64,000 nt of DNA from Weeksellaceae bacterium (GTDB lineage Bacteria > Bacteroidota > Bacteroidia > Flavobacteriales > Weeksellaceae). Within the stretch, counting starts at the first letter, position 1, and each line of letters starts with the position of its first letter. The stretch is taken from NCBI GenBank assembly GCA_019459455.1, contig JAIBEX010000009.1:124001-188000 (forward strand), in the 5' to 3' direction. Below are positions 9,729 to 19,333 of this stretch, in pieces. The translations under genes were made by a program, and so were the position numbers. The notes under the pieces were generated by a model. That model was not told the DNA's origin and did no database searches. It saw nothing but the letters and a program-made list of their open reading frames with translations.

Positions 9729-10253
9729 TTAGTGTTTAAATACCTTATCTAGTGATACACCTCTCATTCTTGCGATCTCTTCAGGAGTTCTGATGTCCAA
9801 TAATGCCTTAAAAGTTGCCTTTACAACATTGTGCGGGTTTGAAGATCCTTTGGATTTGGTAAGGATGTCTTTTACACCGGCAGACTCCAGTACAATACGT
9901 ACCGTGTTACCAGCAATAACTCCCGTACCATGAGAAGCAGGTCTCATAAATACATGACCACCACCGTACCTCGCTGAGGATTCATGATAGATGGTTCCGT
10001 CCTTAGTTAATGAAACTTTAACTAAATTTTTCTTTGCATCTTCTACCGCTTTAGAGATAGCCGTTGCAACTTCTTTAGATTTTCCCAAGCCGTAACCAAT
10101 AACTCCGGCCTCGTCTCCTACAACAACAATTGCAGAAAAACCGAATGCACGTCCACCTTTGGTTACTTTGGTTACTCTGTTTACAGATACGAGACGATCT
10201 TTCAGTTCTAATCCTCCCGGTTTTACTTTTTCAATATTATCTAGTCCTAACAT
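9729..10253 (-). CDS. rpsE: 30S ribosomal protein S5
   Basis: 174 residues. N-terminal double-stranded-RNA-binding-like domain ('[19 protein letters not shown]' with '[19 protein letters not shown]') and a C-terminal domain ('[19 protein letters not shown]', '[17 protein letters not shown]'). S5 takes part in decoding fidelity and mRNA unwinding at the entry channel. 19 bp downstream of rplR. Confidence 0.99.
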   Translation of the reverse strand: MLGLDNIEKVKPGGLELKDRLVSVNRVTKVTKGGRAFGFSAIVVVGDEAGVIGYGLGKSKEVATAISKAVEDAKKNLVKVSLTKDGTIYHESSARYGGGHVFMRPASHGTGVIAGNTVRIVLESAGVKDILTKSKGSSNPHNVVKATFKALLDIRTPEEIARMRGVSLDKVFKH

Positions 10254-10272
10254 TATTTCCGAAATTTTGTGA

Positions 10273-10620
10273 TTAGAATTTTAGTCCGCCTTCTCTCGCA
10301 CCGTCAGCAAGAGCTTTCACTCTACCGTGGTATACGAATCCGTTTCTGTCGAACACTATATTTTCAATACCTGCAGCTTTGGCTTTTTCGGCGATTGCCT
10401 TACCAACTTCAGCAGAGATTTCTACTTTGCTACCTTTCGCATTCAGGGCTCTGGAAGAGGCTGATGCTAAAGTTTTACCGTCTTTATCGTCGATTAACTG
10501 AGCGTAAATTTCCTTATTACTTTTGTATACAGATAATCTTGGCAGTTCAGCAGAGCCGGAGATTTTCCCTCTAACTCTTCTTTTGATCCTGATCCTTTTT
10601 TGTACTTTATTTAGTGCCAT
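10273..10620 (-). CDS. rplR: 50S ribosomal protein L18
   Basis: 115 residues. Basic N-terminus ('[18 protein letters not shown]'), '[18 protein letters not shown]' and the C-terminal '[25 protein letters not shown]' are typical of L18, which binds 5S rRNA with L5. Located between rplF and rpsE. Confidence 0.99.
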   Translation of the reverse strand: MALNKVQKRIRIKRRVRGKISGSAELPRLSVYKSNKEIYAQLIDDKDGKTLASASSRALNAKGSKVEISAEVGKAIAEKAKAAGIENIVFDRNGFVYHGRVKALADGAREGGLKF

Positions 10621-10634
10621 TTTTCTTAAATTTA

Positions 10635-11180
10635 TTAAGCAGATTTACCAGCTTTACGTCTCACAATTTCTCCAACGAATCTTACCCCTTTTCCTTTGTA
10701 AGGCTCCGGCTTCCTGAATGATCTGATCTTTGCAGCAATCATCCCAATAAGTTGTTTGTCGTGTGATGTTAAAGTAATAACAGGGTTTTTACCCTTTTCA
10801 GTCAATGTATCGATTTTCACTTCCGTTGGAAGTTCAAGAACAATACTGTGAGAGAATCCAAGAGCAAGATCAAGTTTCTGACCTGTGTGTGAAGCTCTGT
10901 ATCCTACCCCTACCAATTCCAGTTTCTTTTCGAAACCTTCGGATGTACCCACAATCATGTTGTGGATAAGCGCCCTGTACAGTCCGTGCAGCGCTTTGTG
11001 CTGCTTAGACTCAGACGGACGGTTCACGGTAAGTTCGCCATCTTTCTGATCTAAAGTAATTCCATCTGTAAGCGTTTGTGAAAGTTCCCCTTTAGGTCCT
11101 TTTACAGTTACCACTCCATTGGTTTCGGAGACGGTAACGCCGGAAGGAATGGTTATAATTGATTTACCAATTCTTGACAT
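10635..11180 (-). CDS. rplF: 50S ribosomal protein L6
   Basis: 181 residues with the two tandem alpha-beta repeats of L6. Motifs are '[15 protein letters not shown]', 'VKGPKGELS' and, in the second repeat, '[25 protein letters not shown]' (given in part), which touches the sarcin-ricin loop region. Starts 18 bp after rpsH. Confidence 0.99.
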   Translation of the reverse strand: MSRIGKSIITIPSGVTVSETNGVVTVKGPKGELSQTLTDGITLDQKDGELTVNRPSESKQHKALHGLYRALIHNMIVGTSEGFEKKLELVGVGYRASHTGQKLDLALGFSHSIVLELPTEVKIDTLTEKGKNPVITLTSHDKQLIGMIAAKIRSFRKPEPYKGKGVRFVGEIVRRKAGKSA

Positions 11181-11198
11181 TTTCCTTTTTTTAAAAAA

Positions 11199-11597
11199 TT
11201 AATAAACATAGCAGATTACTTCTCCACCCACTTTTTCCTGTCTGGCTTGCTTACCTGTCATCACTCCTTTGGAGGTTGAGATAATAGCTACACCCAAACC
11301 GTTAAGAACTCTTGGAAGTTCTGCAGAACCGGCATAATATCTCAAACCAGGTCTTGATGCTCTCTGGATTGATTTAATTGCAGGTCTGTTGGTTTGCTTG
11401 TCATACTTTAAAGCGATTTTGATGTTTCCCTGAACAGCGTTATCTTCAAACTTAAAGTTTGTAATATAACCCTGGTCAAATAGAATCTTTGTAATCTCCT
11501 TCTTGATTTTCGATGCAGGAATGTCCACCACCTTGTGGCCTGCGCTTTGTGCGTTCCTTACTCTGGTTAGGAAATCTGAAATTGGATCTGTTACCAT
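11199..11597 (-). CDS. rpsH: 30S ribosomal protein S8
   Basis: 132 residues. 'MVTDPISDFLTRVRNAQ' and the C-terminal 'GVAIISTSKGVMTGKQARQ' followed by 'GGEVICYVY' are S8 signatures. S8 binds helix 21 of 16S rRNA and in E. coli represses the spc operon by binding near the rplE start. A 149-bp spacer separates it from rpsN, unusually long for this position. Confidence 0.99.
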   Translation of the reverse strand: MVTDPISDFLTRVRNAQSAGHKVVDIPASKIKKEITKILFDQGYITNFKFEDNAVQGNIKIALKYDKQTNRPAIKSIQRASRPGLRYYAGSAELPRVLNGLGVAIISTSKGVMTGKQARQEKVGGEVICYVY

Positions 11598-11746
11598 TTT
11601 TCTTGTTTGTTGTTATTGGTTTATAATAGTTAGTTTTGAGAGAGACATGAGATTTGAAGATTAGAGACAAGAGACTTAAAGTCTCTAATCCCGTCTATAG
11701 GTCTCCAGTCTACATTCAACTTTACTACCTCGATTGTTCTAAATTG
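11598..11746 (-). repeat. Repeat- and hairpin-rich spacer between rpsN and rpsH
   Basis: 149 bp without a convincing frame. It contains several copies of AGAGAC/GAGACA on the plus strand and their complement GTCTCT. AGAGACTT (11670-11677) pairs with AAGTCTCT (11679-11686), and TTAGAGAC (11661-11668) could pair alternatively with GTCTCTAA (11681-11688), giving two mutually exclusive stems. No T-tract follows on the minus strand, so it is not a terminator. Confidence 0.6.
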
Positions 11747-12016
11747 TTACCAACTTGCTTTTTTAACTCCGGGGATAAGACCTGCGTTTGCCATTTCACG
11801 GAACGTTACTCTGGAAAGCCCGAAGGTTCTCATATATCCTCTTGGTCTTCCCGTCAGTTTACATCTGTTGTGTAATCTAACCGGGGAAGCATTTTTAGGC
11901 AGTTTCTGTAATGCATCATAATCTCCGGCTTCTTTCAAAGCTTTTCTTTTTTCAGCATATTTTGCTACAGTAGCTTCTCTTTTGCGCTCACGCGCTTTCA
12001 TTGATTCTTTAGCCAT
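11747..12016 (-). CDS. rpsN: 30S ribosomal protein S14, long zinc-free form
   Basis: 89 residues. Begins '[20 protein letters not shown]' and ends '[11 protein letters not shown]'. The core '[20 protein letters not shown]' has a single cysteine and lacks the paired CxxC motifs of the short zinc form, so it is the C-minus type. Four bp separate it from rplE. A repeat-rich spacer follows. Confidence 0.98.
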   Translation of the reverse strand: MAKESMKARERKREATVAKYAEKRKALKEAGDYDALQKLPKNASPVRLHNRCKLTGRPRGYMRTFGLSRVTFREMANAGLIPGVKKASW

Positions 12017-12020
12017 CTTC

Positions 12021-12572
12021 TTAGTTCTTTTTAAATGGTAAACCGAAGTGAGTTAATAATGATTTCGCCTCTTTATCCGTTTGTGCGGTTGTTACGAAAG
12101 TGATGTCCATCCCCTGGATTTTCTTCACTTTGTCAATCACGATTTCCGGGAAAATAATCTGCTCGGTAATACCCAGGTTATAGTTTCCTCTTCCGTCGAA
12201 ACCGTCGGCCTTGATACCATTGAAATCCCTGATTCTTGGAAGGGCAGATGAAGTTAGCCTGTCCAGGAATTCATACATCTTGTTTGCTCTCAACGTTACC
12301 CTTGCTCCTACCGGCATTCCTTTTCTAAGTTTGAAAGCAGCTTCGTCTTTCTTGGATATTGTACCAACTGCCTTTTGTCCGGTGATTGCTGTTAATTCCT
12401 CAACTGCATAATCCACAATTTTTTTGTCAGCAGTCGCTGCACCCAAACCTTGCGAAATAACGATTTTCTGTAATCTGGGAACCTGCATAACAGATTTGTA
12501 CCCAAATTCTTCCATCATTGCAGGAACAATTTTTTCGTTATATATTGTTTTTGGTCTTGCTATAAATTCCAT
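12021..12572 (-). CDS. rplE: 50S ribosomal protein L5
   Basis: 183 residues from the ATG at 12572 ('[20 protein letters not shown]'). An upstream in-frame ATG at 12611 would add 13 residues and overlap rplX, so the shorter start is preferred. Signatures include '[19 protein letters not shown]', '[14 protein letters not shown]' and '[20 protein letters not shown]'. L5 binds 5S rRNA and forms the B1b bridge to S13. 10 bp after rplX. Confidence 0.98.
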   Translation of the reverse strand: MEFIARPKTIYNEKIVPAMMEEFGYKSVMQVPRLQKIVISQGLGAATADKKIVDYAVEELTAITGQKAVGTISKKDEAAFKLRKGMPVGARVTLRANKMYEFLDRLTSSALPRIRDFNGIKADGFDGRGNYNLGITEQIIFPEIVIDKVKKIQGMDITFVTTAQTDKEAKSLLTHFGLPFKKN

Positions 12573-12582
12573 TGTCTTTGTA

Positions 12583-12903
12583 TTATAAAGTTTCACCGGT
12601 TGTTTTAGCAACTCTTACTTTCTTATCACCTTCCATTTTGGATCCCAATTTGGTTGCTTTACCGTCTTTGTCCATCAAAGCAACGTTTGAGATGTTTATA
12701 GAAGCTTCCTTTTCTACGATATCGCCCTGAGGGTTTGATGCAGATGGCTTCACGTGCTTCTTCACGATATTGATTCCGGCTACAATAACTCTTGGGTCCT
12801 TACCTTCTTTTCTGATTACCTCCAGAACTTCACCTTTTCCACCTTTGTTCTTACCGGTAGTTACGATGACGTTGTCTCCTCTTTTTATTTTAACTTTTGT
12901 CAT
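12583..12903 (-). CDS. rplX: 50S ribosomal protein L24
   Basis: 106 residues with an N-terminal KOW motif ('[20 protein letters not shown]') and '[14 protein letters not shown]'. L24 initiates 50S assembly at the 5' end of 23S rRNA. It lies between rplN and rplE as usual. Confidence 0.98.
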   Translation of the reverse strand: MTKVKIKRGDNVIVTTGKNKGGKGEVLEVIRKEGKDPRVIVAGINIVKKHVKPSASNPQGDIVEKEASINISNVALMDKDGKATKLGSKMEGDKKVRVAKTTGETL

Positions 12904-12922
12904 TCTTGTAAATTTTTAAAAA

Positions 12923-13291
12923 TTAAAGTACTTCAGGAGCCAATGAAATTACTTTCATATATTCTTTATCTCTCAGTTCACGGGCAACGGGTCCGAAAAC
13001 ACGTGTTCCTCTCATTTCACCGGTTGCGTTAAGCAGTACACAGGCATTATCGTCGAATTTGATGTATGATCCATCTTTCCTTCTTACTGCTTTTTTGGTT
13101 CTTACCACAACAGCTTTAGATACCTGTCCTTTCTTTGCATTTCCTGATGGTGTGGAATCTTTGATCGTCACTACGATTTTATCACCAACTGAAGCATATC
13201 TTCTTCTGGTTCCTCCCAGAACTCTGATTACCAAAACTTCTTTTGCTCCGGTGTTATCAGCTACTTTTAATCTTGATTCTGTTTGTAACAT
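12923..13291 (-). CDS. rplN: 50S ribosomal protein L14
   Basis: 122 residues, canonical length. '[19 protein letters not shown]', '[15 protein letters not shown]' and '[20 protein letters not shown]' are diagnostic. Its ATG shares one base with the rpsQ stop (TAATG), indicating translational coupling. Confidence 0.99.
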   Translation of the reverse strand: MLQTESRLKVADNTGAKEVLVIRVLGGTRRRYASVGDKIVVTIKDSTPSGNAKKGQVSKAVVVRTKKAVRRKDGSYIKFDDNACVLLNATGEMRGTRVFGPVARELRDKEYMKVISLAPEVL

Positions 13292-13545
13292 TACTTAGCT
13301 TTTTCAATGATTCTTACTAGTCTCCATCTTTTACTCTTGCTCAAAGGTCTTGTTTCCTGTATAAGAACAGTATCGCCTTCGCTGCACTCGTTATTCTCGT
13401 CGTGTGCGGTATATTTTTTCGTTTTCAATACGAACTTACCGTACATTGGGTGCTTCATTCTCATCGTCTCGCTTACAACAATAGTTTTTTCCATCTTGTT
13501 GCTGGAAACCACCCCAATTCTTTCTTTTCTTAAATTTCTGTCCAT
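13291..13545 (-). CDS. rpsQ: 30S ribosomal protein S17
   Basis: 84 residues, an OB-fold protein: '[20 protein letters not shown]', '[20 protein letters not shown]' and '[20 protein letters not shown]'. Overlaps rplN by one base and follows rpmC by 11 bp. Confidence 0.99.
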   Translation of the reverse strand: MDRNLRKERIGVVSSNKMEKTIVVSETMRMKHPMYGKFVLKTKKYTAHDENNECSEGDTVLIQETRPLSKSKRWRLVRIIEKAK

Positions 13546-13556
13546 TGTAAAATGAA

Positions 13557-13745
13557 TTATTGTTGTTTAGCGGTTAATTCTGTCTCTAATCTTGCGATCA
13601 TTCTTCTCAAATCTCTGATTTGAATCGGGTTTTCTACAGGACTGATTCTGTGAGCCAATTTCGTTTTACTGTATTGAGCTTTCAGTTCAGCAAGTTTATT
13701 CTGTAGATCACCTGCGCTTAAATTCTTGATGTCAGCATTTTTCAT
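13557..13745 (-). CDS. rpmC: 50S ribosomal protein L29
   Basis: 62 residues, two long helices. '[20 protein letters not shown]' and '[14 protein letters not shown]' match L29, which sits beside the exit tunnel and helps recruit SRP and trigger factor. 11 bp after rplP. Confidence 0.98.
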   Translation of the reverse strand: MKNADIKNLSAGDLQNKLAELKAQYSKTKLAHRISPVENPIQIRDLRRMIARLETELTAKQQ

Positions 13746-13756
13746 AATTCAAAGAT

Positions 13757-14182
13757 TTATTCAGGTTTAACAAAATCGTTAGCGACTATAAATTTGGTCA
13801 CCACCGGTAATTTCTGTGCAGCAAGTCTAAGGGCTTCCTTCGCAACTTCGTAAGGAACTCCGCCTACTTCAAACATAATCTTACCAGGCTTTACTACGGC
13901 TACCCAATATTCCACAGCACCTTTACCTTTACCCATACGTACTTCTGCAGGCTTTTTGGTAATTGGCTTATCCGGGAAAATCTTGATCCATAGCTGTCCT
14001 TCTCTCTTCATATATCTCGTAGCAGCGATACGTGCAGCTTCGATTTGTCTGGCTGTAACCCATGCGCCATCAATTGCCTTGATGCCGAAAGTTCCATACG
14101 CTAGGAGTGCTCCTCTTTGCGCATTTCCTTTCATCTTCATCTTGTGAACACGACGGAACTTGGTTCTTTTTGGTTGTAACAT
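13757..14182 (-). CDS. rplP: 50S ribosomal protein L16
   Basis: 141 residues. '[19 protein letters not shown]', '[20 protein letters not shown]' and '[19 protein letters not shown]' are characteristic of L16, which contacts A-site tRNA. It follows rpsC after a 93-bp repeat-filled spacer that is absent in compact S10 operons. Confidence 0.99.
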   Translation of the reverse strand: MLQPKRTKFRRVHKMKMKGNAQRGALLAYGTFGIKAIDGAWVTARQIEAARIAATRYMKREGQLWIKIFPDKPITKKPAEVRMGKGKGAVEYWVAVVKPGKIMFEVGGVPYEVAKEALRLAAQKLPVVTKFIVANDFVKPE

Positions 14183-14275
14183 TGTCTTAAATTTTAGATT
14201 TTAGATTCTAGATTTTAGATTTCAGATTTTAAAAAAGTAACGGTGATTTAAAATTTAAAATTTATATCTAAAATT
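14183..14275 (-). repeat. Tandem AAATCTAA-type repeats between rpsC and rplP
   Basis: 93 bp. About five degenerate 8-nt units (minus strand roughly AAATCTAA) occupy 14188-14233. A second A/T block with the same core on both strands occupies 14250-14278. The plus strand reads 'ttttagattctagatttta' in the middle. No open frame. Confidence 0.65.
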
Positions 14276-15037
14276 TTAGTTGTTATTGTTTCTTTTTGGT
14301 CTTCTGTCTCCGCCTCTGTCGTTCCGGTCGTTTCTGTCATTCCTGTCATTTCTCTCTCTTCCTCCGGCAGATTTCTTCTGTTGCTGGCCTACAAGTGGCG
14401 TAAGGTCTCTTTTACCATATACTTCACCTTTCATAATCCAAACTTTTACACCAAGCTTACCATATTGCGTAAGGGCTTCACCAATGTGATAATCAATATC
14501 GGCTCTGAAAGTGGACAATGGGATTCTTCCGTCTTTGAAAGACTCGCTTCTTGCCATTTCCGCACCGTTCAACCGGCCTGAGATCTGTACTTTTATTCCT
14601 TCGGCACCCATTCTCATGGTTGAAGCGATTGACATTTTCACAGCTCTTCTGTATGAGATCCTGTTTTCAATCTGCTTTGCGATACTGTCTGCAACCAAAA
14701 CTGCATCAAGTTCAGGTCTTTTGATTTCGAAAATATTGATTTGAACATCCTTACCTGTAAGTTTCTTCAATTCTTCTTTCAGTTTATCAACTTCCTGTCC
14801 TCCTTTACCGATAATAAGTCCCGGTCTAGCAGTGGTGATGGTTACGGTTACTAATTTCAGAGTTCTTTCAATATAAATTCTTGAAACCCCACCTTTAGAT
14901 AATCTTGCTTCAAGGTATCTTCTGATTTTGTAGTCTTCTGCGATTCTGTCTCCATAATCTTTCCCACCATACCAGTTCGAATCCCATCCTCTGATGATAC
15001 CTAATCTGTTACCAATTGGATTTGTCTTCTGTCCCAT
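14276..15037 (-). CDS. rpsC: 30S ribosomal protein S3 with NDR-repeat tail
   Basis: 253 residues. Begins '[20 protein letters not shown]'. A type II KH domain contains '[19 protein letters not shown]'. The C-terminal S3 domain includes '[16 protein letters not shown]' and '[16 protein letters not shown]'. The last ~30 residues are a simple-sequence tail with four NDR units followed by Arg/Asn, longer than in E. coli. S3 lines the mRNA entry tunnel. Confidence 0.99.
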   Translation of the reverse strand: MGQKTNPIGNRLGIIRGWDSNWYGGKDYGDRIAEDYKIRRYLEARLSKGGVSRIYIERTLKLVTVTITTARPGLIIGKGGQEVDKLKEELKKLTGKDVQINIFEIKRPELDAVLVADSIAKQIENRISYRRAVKMSIASTMRMGAEGIKVQISGRLNGAEMARSESFKDGRIPLSTFRADIDYHIGEALTQYGKLGVKVWIMKGEVYGKRDLTPLVGQQQKKSAGGRERNDRNDRNDRNDRGGDRRPKRNNNN

Positions 15038-15044
15038 ACCTTGA

Positions 15045-15446
15045 TTATTTATTATCTTTAGTTCCTAAAATTAGAGTGATGTGGTTTGATCTTTTTCTGA
15101 TTCTATGACCTCTACCTTGTGGCGCCGGTCTTAGTCTCTTCAATTGTCTTGCACTGTCAACCATAATTTCTTTTACGATTAAGTTTGCTTCTTCAATATC
15201 AGCACCTTCGTTCTTTAATTGCCAATTAGCCATCGCAGAAAGAAGTACTTTCTCTAATTTGTTAGAAGCCTCTTTTTTGGAATATTTAAGGATATATAAT
15301 GCCTTATCTACTTCTACTCCTCTAATGATATCAGCTACTAATCTCATTTTTCTCGGCGAAGAAGGGCAGTCATTATGTAACGCTTTGGCTACATCTTGAT
15401 TTGCTATTTTACGTGCTAATGCACTTTCTCTTTTTCTTGATCCCAT
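15045..15446 (-). CDS. rplV: 50S ribosomal protein L22
   Basis: 133 residues. '[21 protein letters not shown]', '[20 protein letters not shown]' (in part) and '[16 protein letters not shown]' are L22 signatures; the beta-hairpin reaches into the exit tunnel, where macrolide-resistance mutations arise. Gaps are 2 bp after rpsS and 7 bp before rpsC. Confidence 0.99.
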   Translation of the reverse strand: MGSRKRESALARKIANQDVAKALHNDCPSSPRKMRLVADIIRGVEVDKALYILKYSKKEASNKLEKVLLSAMANWQLKNEGADIEEANLIVKEIMVDSARQLKRLRPAPQGRGHRIRKRSNHITLILGTKDNK

Positions 15447-15448
15447 GA

Positions 15449-15727
15449 TTATCTGCTACCTTTGTTTTTGTTACCACTATGACCTCTGAAAGATCTAGTT
15501 GGAGAAAATTCGCCTAACTTATGACCTACCATGTTTTCGGTTACATATACAGGGATAAAAGATTTTCCGTTGTGTACCGCGATGGTTTGTCCTACGAAGT
15601 CCGGAGAGATCATTGATGCTCTCGACCACGTTTTGATTACTGTCTTTTTACCAGACTCTACGTTTGCCTGGACCTTCTTATCTAAAGTGTGATGAATGAA
15701 AGGTCCTTTCTTAAGTGATCTTGACAT
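15449..15727 (-). CDS. rpsS: 30S ribosomal protein S19
   Basis: 92 residues. '[19 protein letters not shown]', '[20 protein letters not shown]' and '[16 protein letters not shown]' are diagnostic. S19 forms a head complex with S13. Gaps of 2 bp on both sides. Confidence 0.99.
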   Translation of the reverse strand: MSRSLKKGPFIHHTLDKKVQANVESGKKTVIKTWSRASMISPDFVGQTIAVHNGKSFIPVYVTENMVGHKLGEFSPTRSFRGHSGNKNKGSR

Positions 15728-15729
15728 AA

Positions 15730-16551
15730 TTATTTTCTTTTAGAGACGATGAATCGGTTAGACGCTTTGTTTTTCTTTCTGGTTTTGTAACCTTTAGCAG
15801 GCATACCGTTTCTTGATCTTGGGTGACCTCCGGAAGATTTACCTTCACCACCACCCATTGGGTGATCTACAGGGTTCATTACTACCGCTCTTGTTCTAGG
15901 TCTTCTGCCTAACCATCTGCTTCTACCTGCCTTACCGGAAACGGTAAGCTGGTGATCGGAGTTGGAAACAGAACCAATCATTGCGAAACATTCCGTAAGA
16001 ATCATTCTGGATTCTCCTGAAGGAAGTTTTACGATTGCATATTTACCGTCTCTTGAAGTCAACTGTGCGGAAGAACCTGCACTTCTTGCCATGATGGCCC
16101 CTTGTCCGGGTCTCAATTCGATGCAGGAGATAACAGTACCCAATGGAATGTTTTTCAATTTCATTGCGTTCCCTACATTAGGTTCTGCGGTTTCCGAAGA
16201 AATCACTTTCTGGTCTACTTTAATACCGTTTGGAGCGATGATGTATCTCTTCTCTCCGTCCGCATATTCCAATAGAGCGATGAAAGCAGTTCTGTTTGGA
16301 TCGTACTCTACAGTTTTTACCGTTGCTTCAACATCAAACTTGTTTCTTTTGAAGTCGATAATCCTGTATTTTTGTTTGTGTCCACCTCCGGTGTAACGCA
16401 TGGTCATTTTACCTGTTTGGTTACGACCACCTGACTTTTTAATACCAACGGTTAGAGACTTCTCTGGTTTGTTGGTAGTAATTTCCTCAAAGTTGTTTAC
16501 AACTCTGAATCTCTGTCCCGGGGTGATAGGTTTTAATTTTCTAACAGACAT
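15730..16551 (-). CDS. rplB: 50S ribosomal protein L2
   Basis: 273 residues, standard size. RNA-binding OB and SH3-like domains; the C-terminal '[20 protein letters not shown]' loop contains the conserved histidine near the peptidyl transferase centre. 32 bp after rplW. Confidence 0.99.
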   Translation of the reverse strand: MSVRKLKPITPGQRFRVVNNFEEITTNKPEKSLTVGIKKSGGRNQTGKMTMRYTGGGHKQKYRIIDFKRNKFDVEATVKTVEYDPNRTAFIALLEYADGEKRYIIAPNGIKVDQKVISSETAEPNVGNAMKLKNIPLGTVISCIELRPGQGAIMARSAGSSAQLTSRDGKYAIVKLPSGESRMILTECFAMIGSVSNSDHQLTVSGKAGRSRWLGRRPRTRAVVMNPVDHPMGGGEGKSSGGHPRSRNGMPAKGYKTRKKNKASNRFIVSKRK

Positions 16552-16583
16552 TACTATTGTTTATATTAATTTAATACTTTTAA

Positions 16584-16871
16584 CTATACTGCAAAAACGT
16601 CCAGCACTTCTCCTTCTGCAAGGGTAATTACTGCTTTTTTCAGTTTGTTGGTTTTCCCAACCTGAAGTCCTTTTTTGGTGTGCTTGGATGAAACCTTAGG
16701 CCCATAAATCATGGTTCTAACGTCTGCTACCTTTACACCATAAGCTACTTCTACTGCCTTCTTGATCTGGATCTTATTCGCCTTGGGATTTACCAAGAAA
16801 GAATAGTCACCTCTCAGTTCAGTAAGGTAGTTTGCTTTTTCTGAAATTACTGGTTTAATAATAATCGACAT
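16584..16871 (-). CDS. rplW: 50S ribosomal protein L23
   Basis: 95 residues. 'IIIKPVISEKANYLTEL', 'FLVNPKANKIQIKKAVE' and 'DVRTMIYGPKVSSK' match L23, the exit-tunnel docking site for trigger factor and SRP. 3 bp after rplD. Confidence 0.99.
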   Translation of the reverse strand: MSIIIKPVISEKANYLTELRGDYSFLVNPKANKIQIKKAVEVAYGVKVADVRTMIYGPKVSSKHTKKGLQVGKTNKLKKAVITLAEGEVLDVFAV

Positions 16872-16874
16872 GAT

Positions 16875-17504
16875 TTATTTCTTTAGGTTTTCCTGGAATT
16901 TTTCTACCGCACCTTCAAAGAAAATGATCTCACCTGCGTTCATAAGGTCATAAGAACTGATTTCGTTGAAGTTCAGAACCCTGGTCTTAGGTAAGTTTCT
17001 TGAAGATAAATATACATTCTTGTTCGCTTCAGGAAGGATGAACAGTGATTTTTTACCGTTCAGTTCCAAAGCGTCCAATACCGTGATGAAGTCTTTGGTT
17101 CTTGGAGCGTTAAGGCTCATGTCTTCCATTACTTTAATACTGTTGTCTTTCATTTTCTGTGAAAGGACAGATTTTTTTGCCAATCTCTTAAGGGCCTTGT
17201 TCAGTTTGAATCTGTAGTCTCTTGGTTTTGGACCAAAAACCCTACCTCCACCTCTGAAAGTCGGCGACTTGATATCACCATATCTCGCAGAACCTGAACC
17301 TTTCTGTTTCTTAAGTTTTCTTGTAGAAGCTGTAATTTCGCTTCTTTCCTTAGATTTATGTGTTCCCTGTCTCTGAGCGGCAAGATATTGCTTCACTTCA
17401 AGATAAACCGCATGTTTGTTTGGTTCAATCCCGAAAACCGACTCGTCAAAGGTTACTTTTCTTCCGGTTTCTTTTCCTGTGTTGTTTAATACTACTAGTT
17501 CCAT
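16875..17504 (-). CDS. rplD: 50S ribosomal protein L4
   Basis: 209 residues. The extended loop '[20 protein letters not shown]' lines the exit tunnel, followed by '[15 protein letters not shown]'. It overlaps the end of rplC by 10 bp, so translation is coupled. In E. coli L4 represses the S10 operon through its leader; whether that occurs here is unknown, but a leader of roughly 90 nt precedes rplC. Confidence 0.99.
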   Translation of the reverse strand: MELVVLNNTGKETGRKVTFDESVFGIEPNKHAVYLEVKQYLAAQRQGTHKSKERSEITASTRKLKKQKGSGSARYGDIKSPTFRGGGRVFGPKPRDYRFKLNKALKRLAKKSVLSQKMKDNSIKVMEDMSLNAPRTKDFITVLDALELNGKKSLFILPEANKNVYLSSRNLPKTRVLNFNEISSYDLMNAGEIIFFEGAVEKFQENLKK

Positions 17505-18118
17505 CTTCTTACAATTACATATGAATTTATAGCTCCCGGAATCGCGCCTTTTACAACTAAAAGATTTTGCTCATCATCTACTTTAAGCACCTGAAGGTTT
17601 TGTACAGTTACCTGCTTGCCTCCCATTCTTCCGGCCATTCTCATCCCTTTAAATACTCTGGAAGGGTCAGAACCCGCACCAATTGAACCCGGCGCTCTAA
17701 GTCTGTTGTGCTGACCATGAGTGGCCTGCATTACCCCTGCAAAGTTGTGTCTTTTCACAACACCCTGGAATCCTTTACCTTTTGAAGTTCCTGTTACGTC
17801 CACATACTCGCCTTCCGCGAATAGGTTTACTTTTACAACATCTCCTACATTTAAACTGTCGAATCCGTGGTGGAATTCTACCAATTTAGCTTTAGGAGCA
17901 GAACCAGCCTTTTTAAAATGGCCAGCTAACGCTTTACCAACGTTCTTCTCACTCTTGTCATCGAAACCCAACTGTATGCCTACATAGCCATCAGTCTCTA
18001 CGGTTCTGACCTGTAAAACCGAGCATGGACCTGCTTGAATAACGGTACAAGGAATGTTCTTTCCTTCTTCGTTAAACAGGGAAGTCATCCCGATTTTTTT
18101 TCCAATAATACCTGACAT
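17495..18118 (-). CDS. rplC: 50S ribosomal protein L3
   Basis: 207 residues. '[20 protein letters not shown]', '[18 protein letters not shown]' and '[20 protein letters not shown]' are L3 signatures. It is the first gene of this transcription unit, not the second as in E. coli, because rpsJ lies 1.35 kb away behind a terminator. A perfect flavobacterial promoter at 18214-18243 drives it. Confidence 0.99.
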   Translation of the reverse strand: MSGIIGKKIGMTSLFNEEGKNIPCTVIQAGPCSVLQVRTVETDGYVGIQLGFDDKSEKNVGKALAGHFKKAGSAPKAKLVEFHHGFDSLNVGDVVKVNLFAEGEYVDVTGTSKGKGFQGVVKRHNFAGVMQATHGQHNRLRAPGSIGAGSDPSRVFKGMRMAGRMGGKQVTVQNLQVLKVDDEQNLLVVKGAIPGAINSYVIVRRWN

Positions 18119-18213
18119 TATTTAATATATATCTATTATAAAACTATTTTCATCCGGTTTCGAAGTAATTTCTATATTTCAATTAGGCATACTTCTCCCC
18201 TAAAATGAGAGTG

Positions 18214-18243
18214 CAAATTTATGGATATTATTTGAATTGACAA
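18214..18243 (-). promoter_or_regulatory. rplC: Promoter of the rplC-to-rplQ operon
   Basis: Minus strand: TTG (18243-18241), 19 bp, TAAATTTG (18221-18214), then CACTC. This matches the Bacteroidota primary sigma consensus TTG-N19-TAnnTTTG exactly. The leader to the rplC ATG is about 90 nt. Confidence 0.9.
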
Positions 18244-18402
18244 ACAGTGATTTAAAAATAATATAAAATAATGCGAAATTATTTCGGAAATCCATCGAAG
18301 GTCCGATTTTTAGAATTTTTTCGTAAAAAATTAAGGTCATGGCAAAGGATTATACAGCTGTACCTTCTTAAAAGTCAGTCCATGGATTGTGCCGGATGAT
18401 AT

Positions 18403-18891
18403 TCACGAATGATCTTCCTCCTGCCGAATGGCCTGTTCGATTTTTTGGTTGCGGATCTTCACTTCCTGATTGTCCTCGGCAGCATCAATTGAATGTGAAA
18501 GATGCAGATCATTGTCCTTTTCTGCAAGTTCGGAGAGTTTCTCATAGTATCGGTGCAGTTTATCGAGTTCCTTTTCGGTTAGGTCCTCAATATCCACAAT
18601 CCGGTTGCTGGCTTTCTCGTGCGCGGCAATGAGTTCGTTGAGTTTTATCTGAATGGCTTTCGAATCTTTATTCTGGGCTTTCTGGATCAGAAAGACCATC
18701 AGAAACGTAATAATGGTGGTGCCTGTGTTGATGATCATTTGCCAGGTTTCAGAAAACTTAAACATAGGTCCTGTGGCCGCCCAGACCAATACGAGCAATG
18801 CGGCGCCAAGAAATGCCCCTGCACTGCCCGTAAATGTGCTTGCCCAGTTTGCAAAATTGTCAAAAAAACTGTCTTTATTCTTCTTTTCCAT
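18403..18891 (-). CDS. Low-affinity iron permease family protein
   Basis: 162 residues from the ATG at 18891 (MEKKNKDSFFDNFANWAS). A longer frame to 19017 adds 42 residues of unlikely sequence ahead of the first membrane segment. Two membrane segments (about 22-44 and 52-70) are followed by 'NTGTTIITFLMVFLIQKAQN' (parts 56-73), the hallmark of the low-affinity iron permease/Fet4-like bacterial family, then a charged helical tail ending in an acidic/basic coiled region. Transport of iron is only inferred; bacterial members are uncharacterised and too short to be full transporters. It sits between rpsJ and rplC, where no gene normally lies. Confidence 0.8.
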   Translation of the reverse strand: MEKKNKDSFFDNFANWASTFTGSAGAFLGAALLVLVWAATGPMFKFSETWQMIINTGTTIITFLMVFLIQKAQNKDSKAIQIKLNELIAAHEKASNRIVDIEDLTEKELDKLHRYYEKLSELAEKDNDLHLSHSIDAAEDNQEVKIRNQKIEQAIRQEEDHS

Positions 18892-19333
18892 TATTTCTAT
18901 ACTTTTCAGGTGAACGAAAGTCAATGTGTTATCGTCTGGAATGATAACCAACATTGTTTGACTTAATGTACGTTCAGCAGTAAAAACTGTACCATAAGAA
19001 TTAAGAGATAATAGCATGCTAATGCAGTTTTATGAAAATTGCAGCGACAGATTTGGATTAGTAAAGGAAGTTATTGATTCGGCGGTGAAGATTTATAATT
19101 CTTTCCCGGTCTTTCGCCGCCGTCCTGAATTTCGTCTGACTTTCAAAAATTCCTACCGGATCCTCCAAAAAGTTACGTCTGACCTTTGCAAATTTAACAT
19201 GTAGTTTCAATTGCTGAAGCCTGAATAATTGGTTTTGACGTTTTTTTAAGTCCTGCTAATCTGAAAGTGTAGTAACTGTTACTGTCAGAAACTTGCAGGA
19301 TGAGACCCGGCAGGTCTTTGAATACATAAGGAC
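18892..19333 (-). other. Non-coding stretch upstream of the iron-permease gene
   Basis: About 440 bp without a convincing gene on either strand. It holds a promoter-like element at 19189-19218 pointing toward the iron-permease gene, hence a possible leader of about 290 nt, and a small perfect palindrome AGTAACTGTTACT near 19270. The 62-codon plus-strand frame at 19016-19204 shows no recognisable protein features. Confidence 0.5.
19189..19218 (-). promoter_or_regulatory. Promoter-like element upstream of iron-permease gene
   Basis: Minus strand: TTC (19218-19216), 19 bp, TAAATTTG (19196-19189), then CAAAGG. Same spacing as the ribosomal promoters but with TTC in place of TTG. It would give a leader of about 290 nt before the ATG at 18891. 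Confidence 0.55.

Noticed and set aside
11661-11688. Rho-independent terminator between rpsN and rpsH
   Set aside because: The hairpin lacks a T-tract on the minus strand and lies inside an essential operon.
18892-19017. 42-residue N-terminal extension of the iron-permease protein
   Set aside because: Lies before the family N-terminus and has no conserved features; ATG at 18891 is preferred.
19016-19204. 62-codon plus-strand frame in the rpsJ/iron-permease gap
   Set aside because: No signal, domain or spacing evidence; it overlaps a minus-strand promoter-like element.
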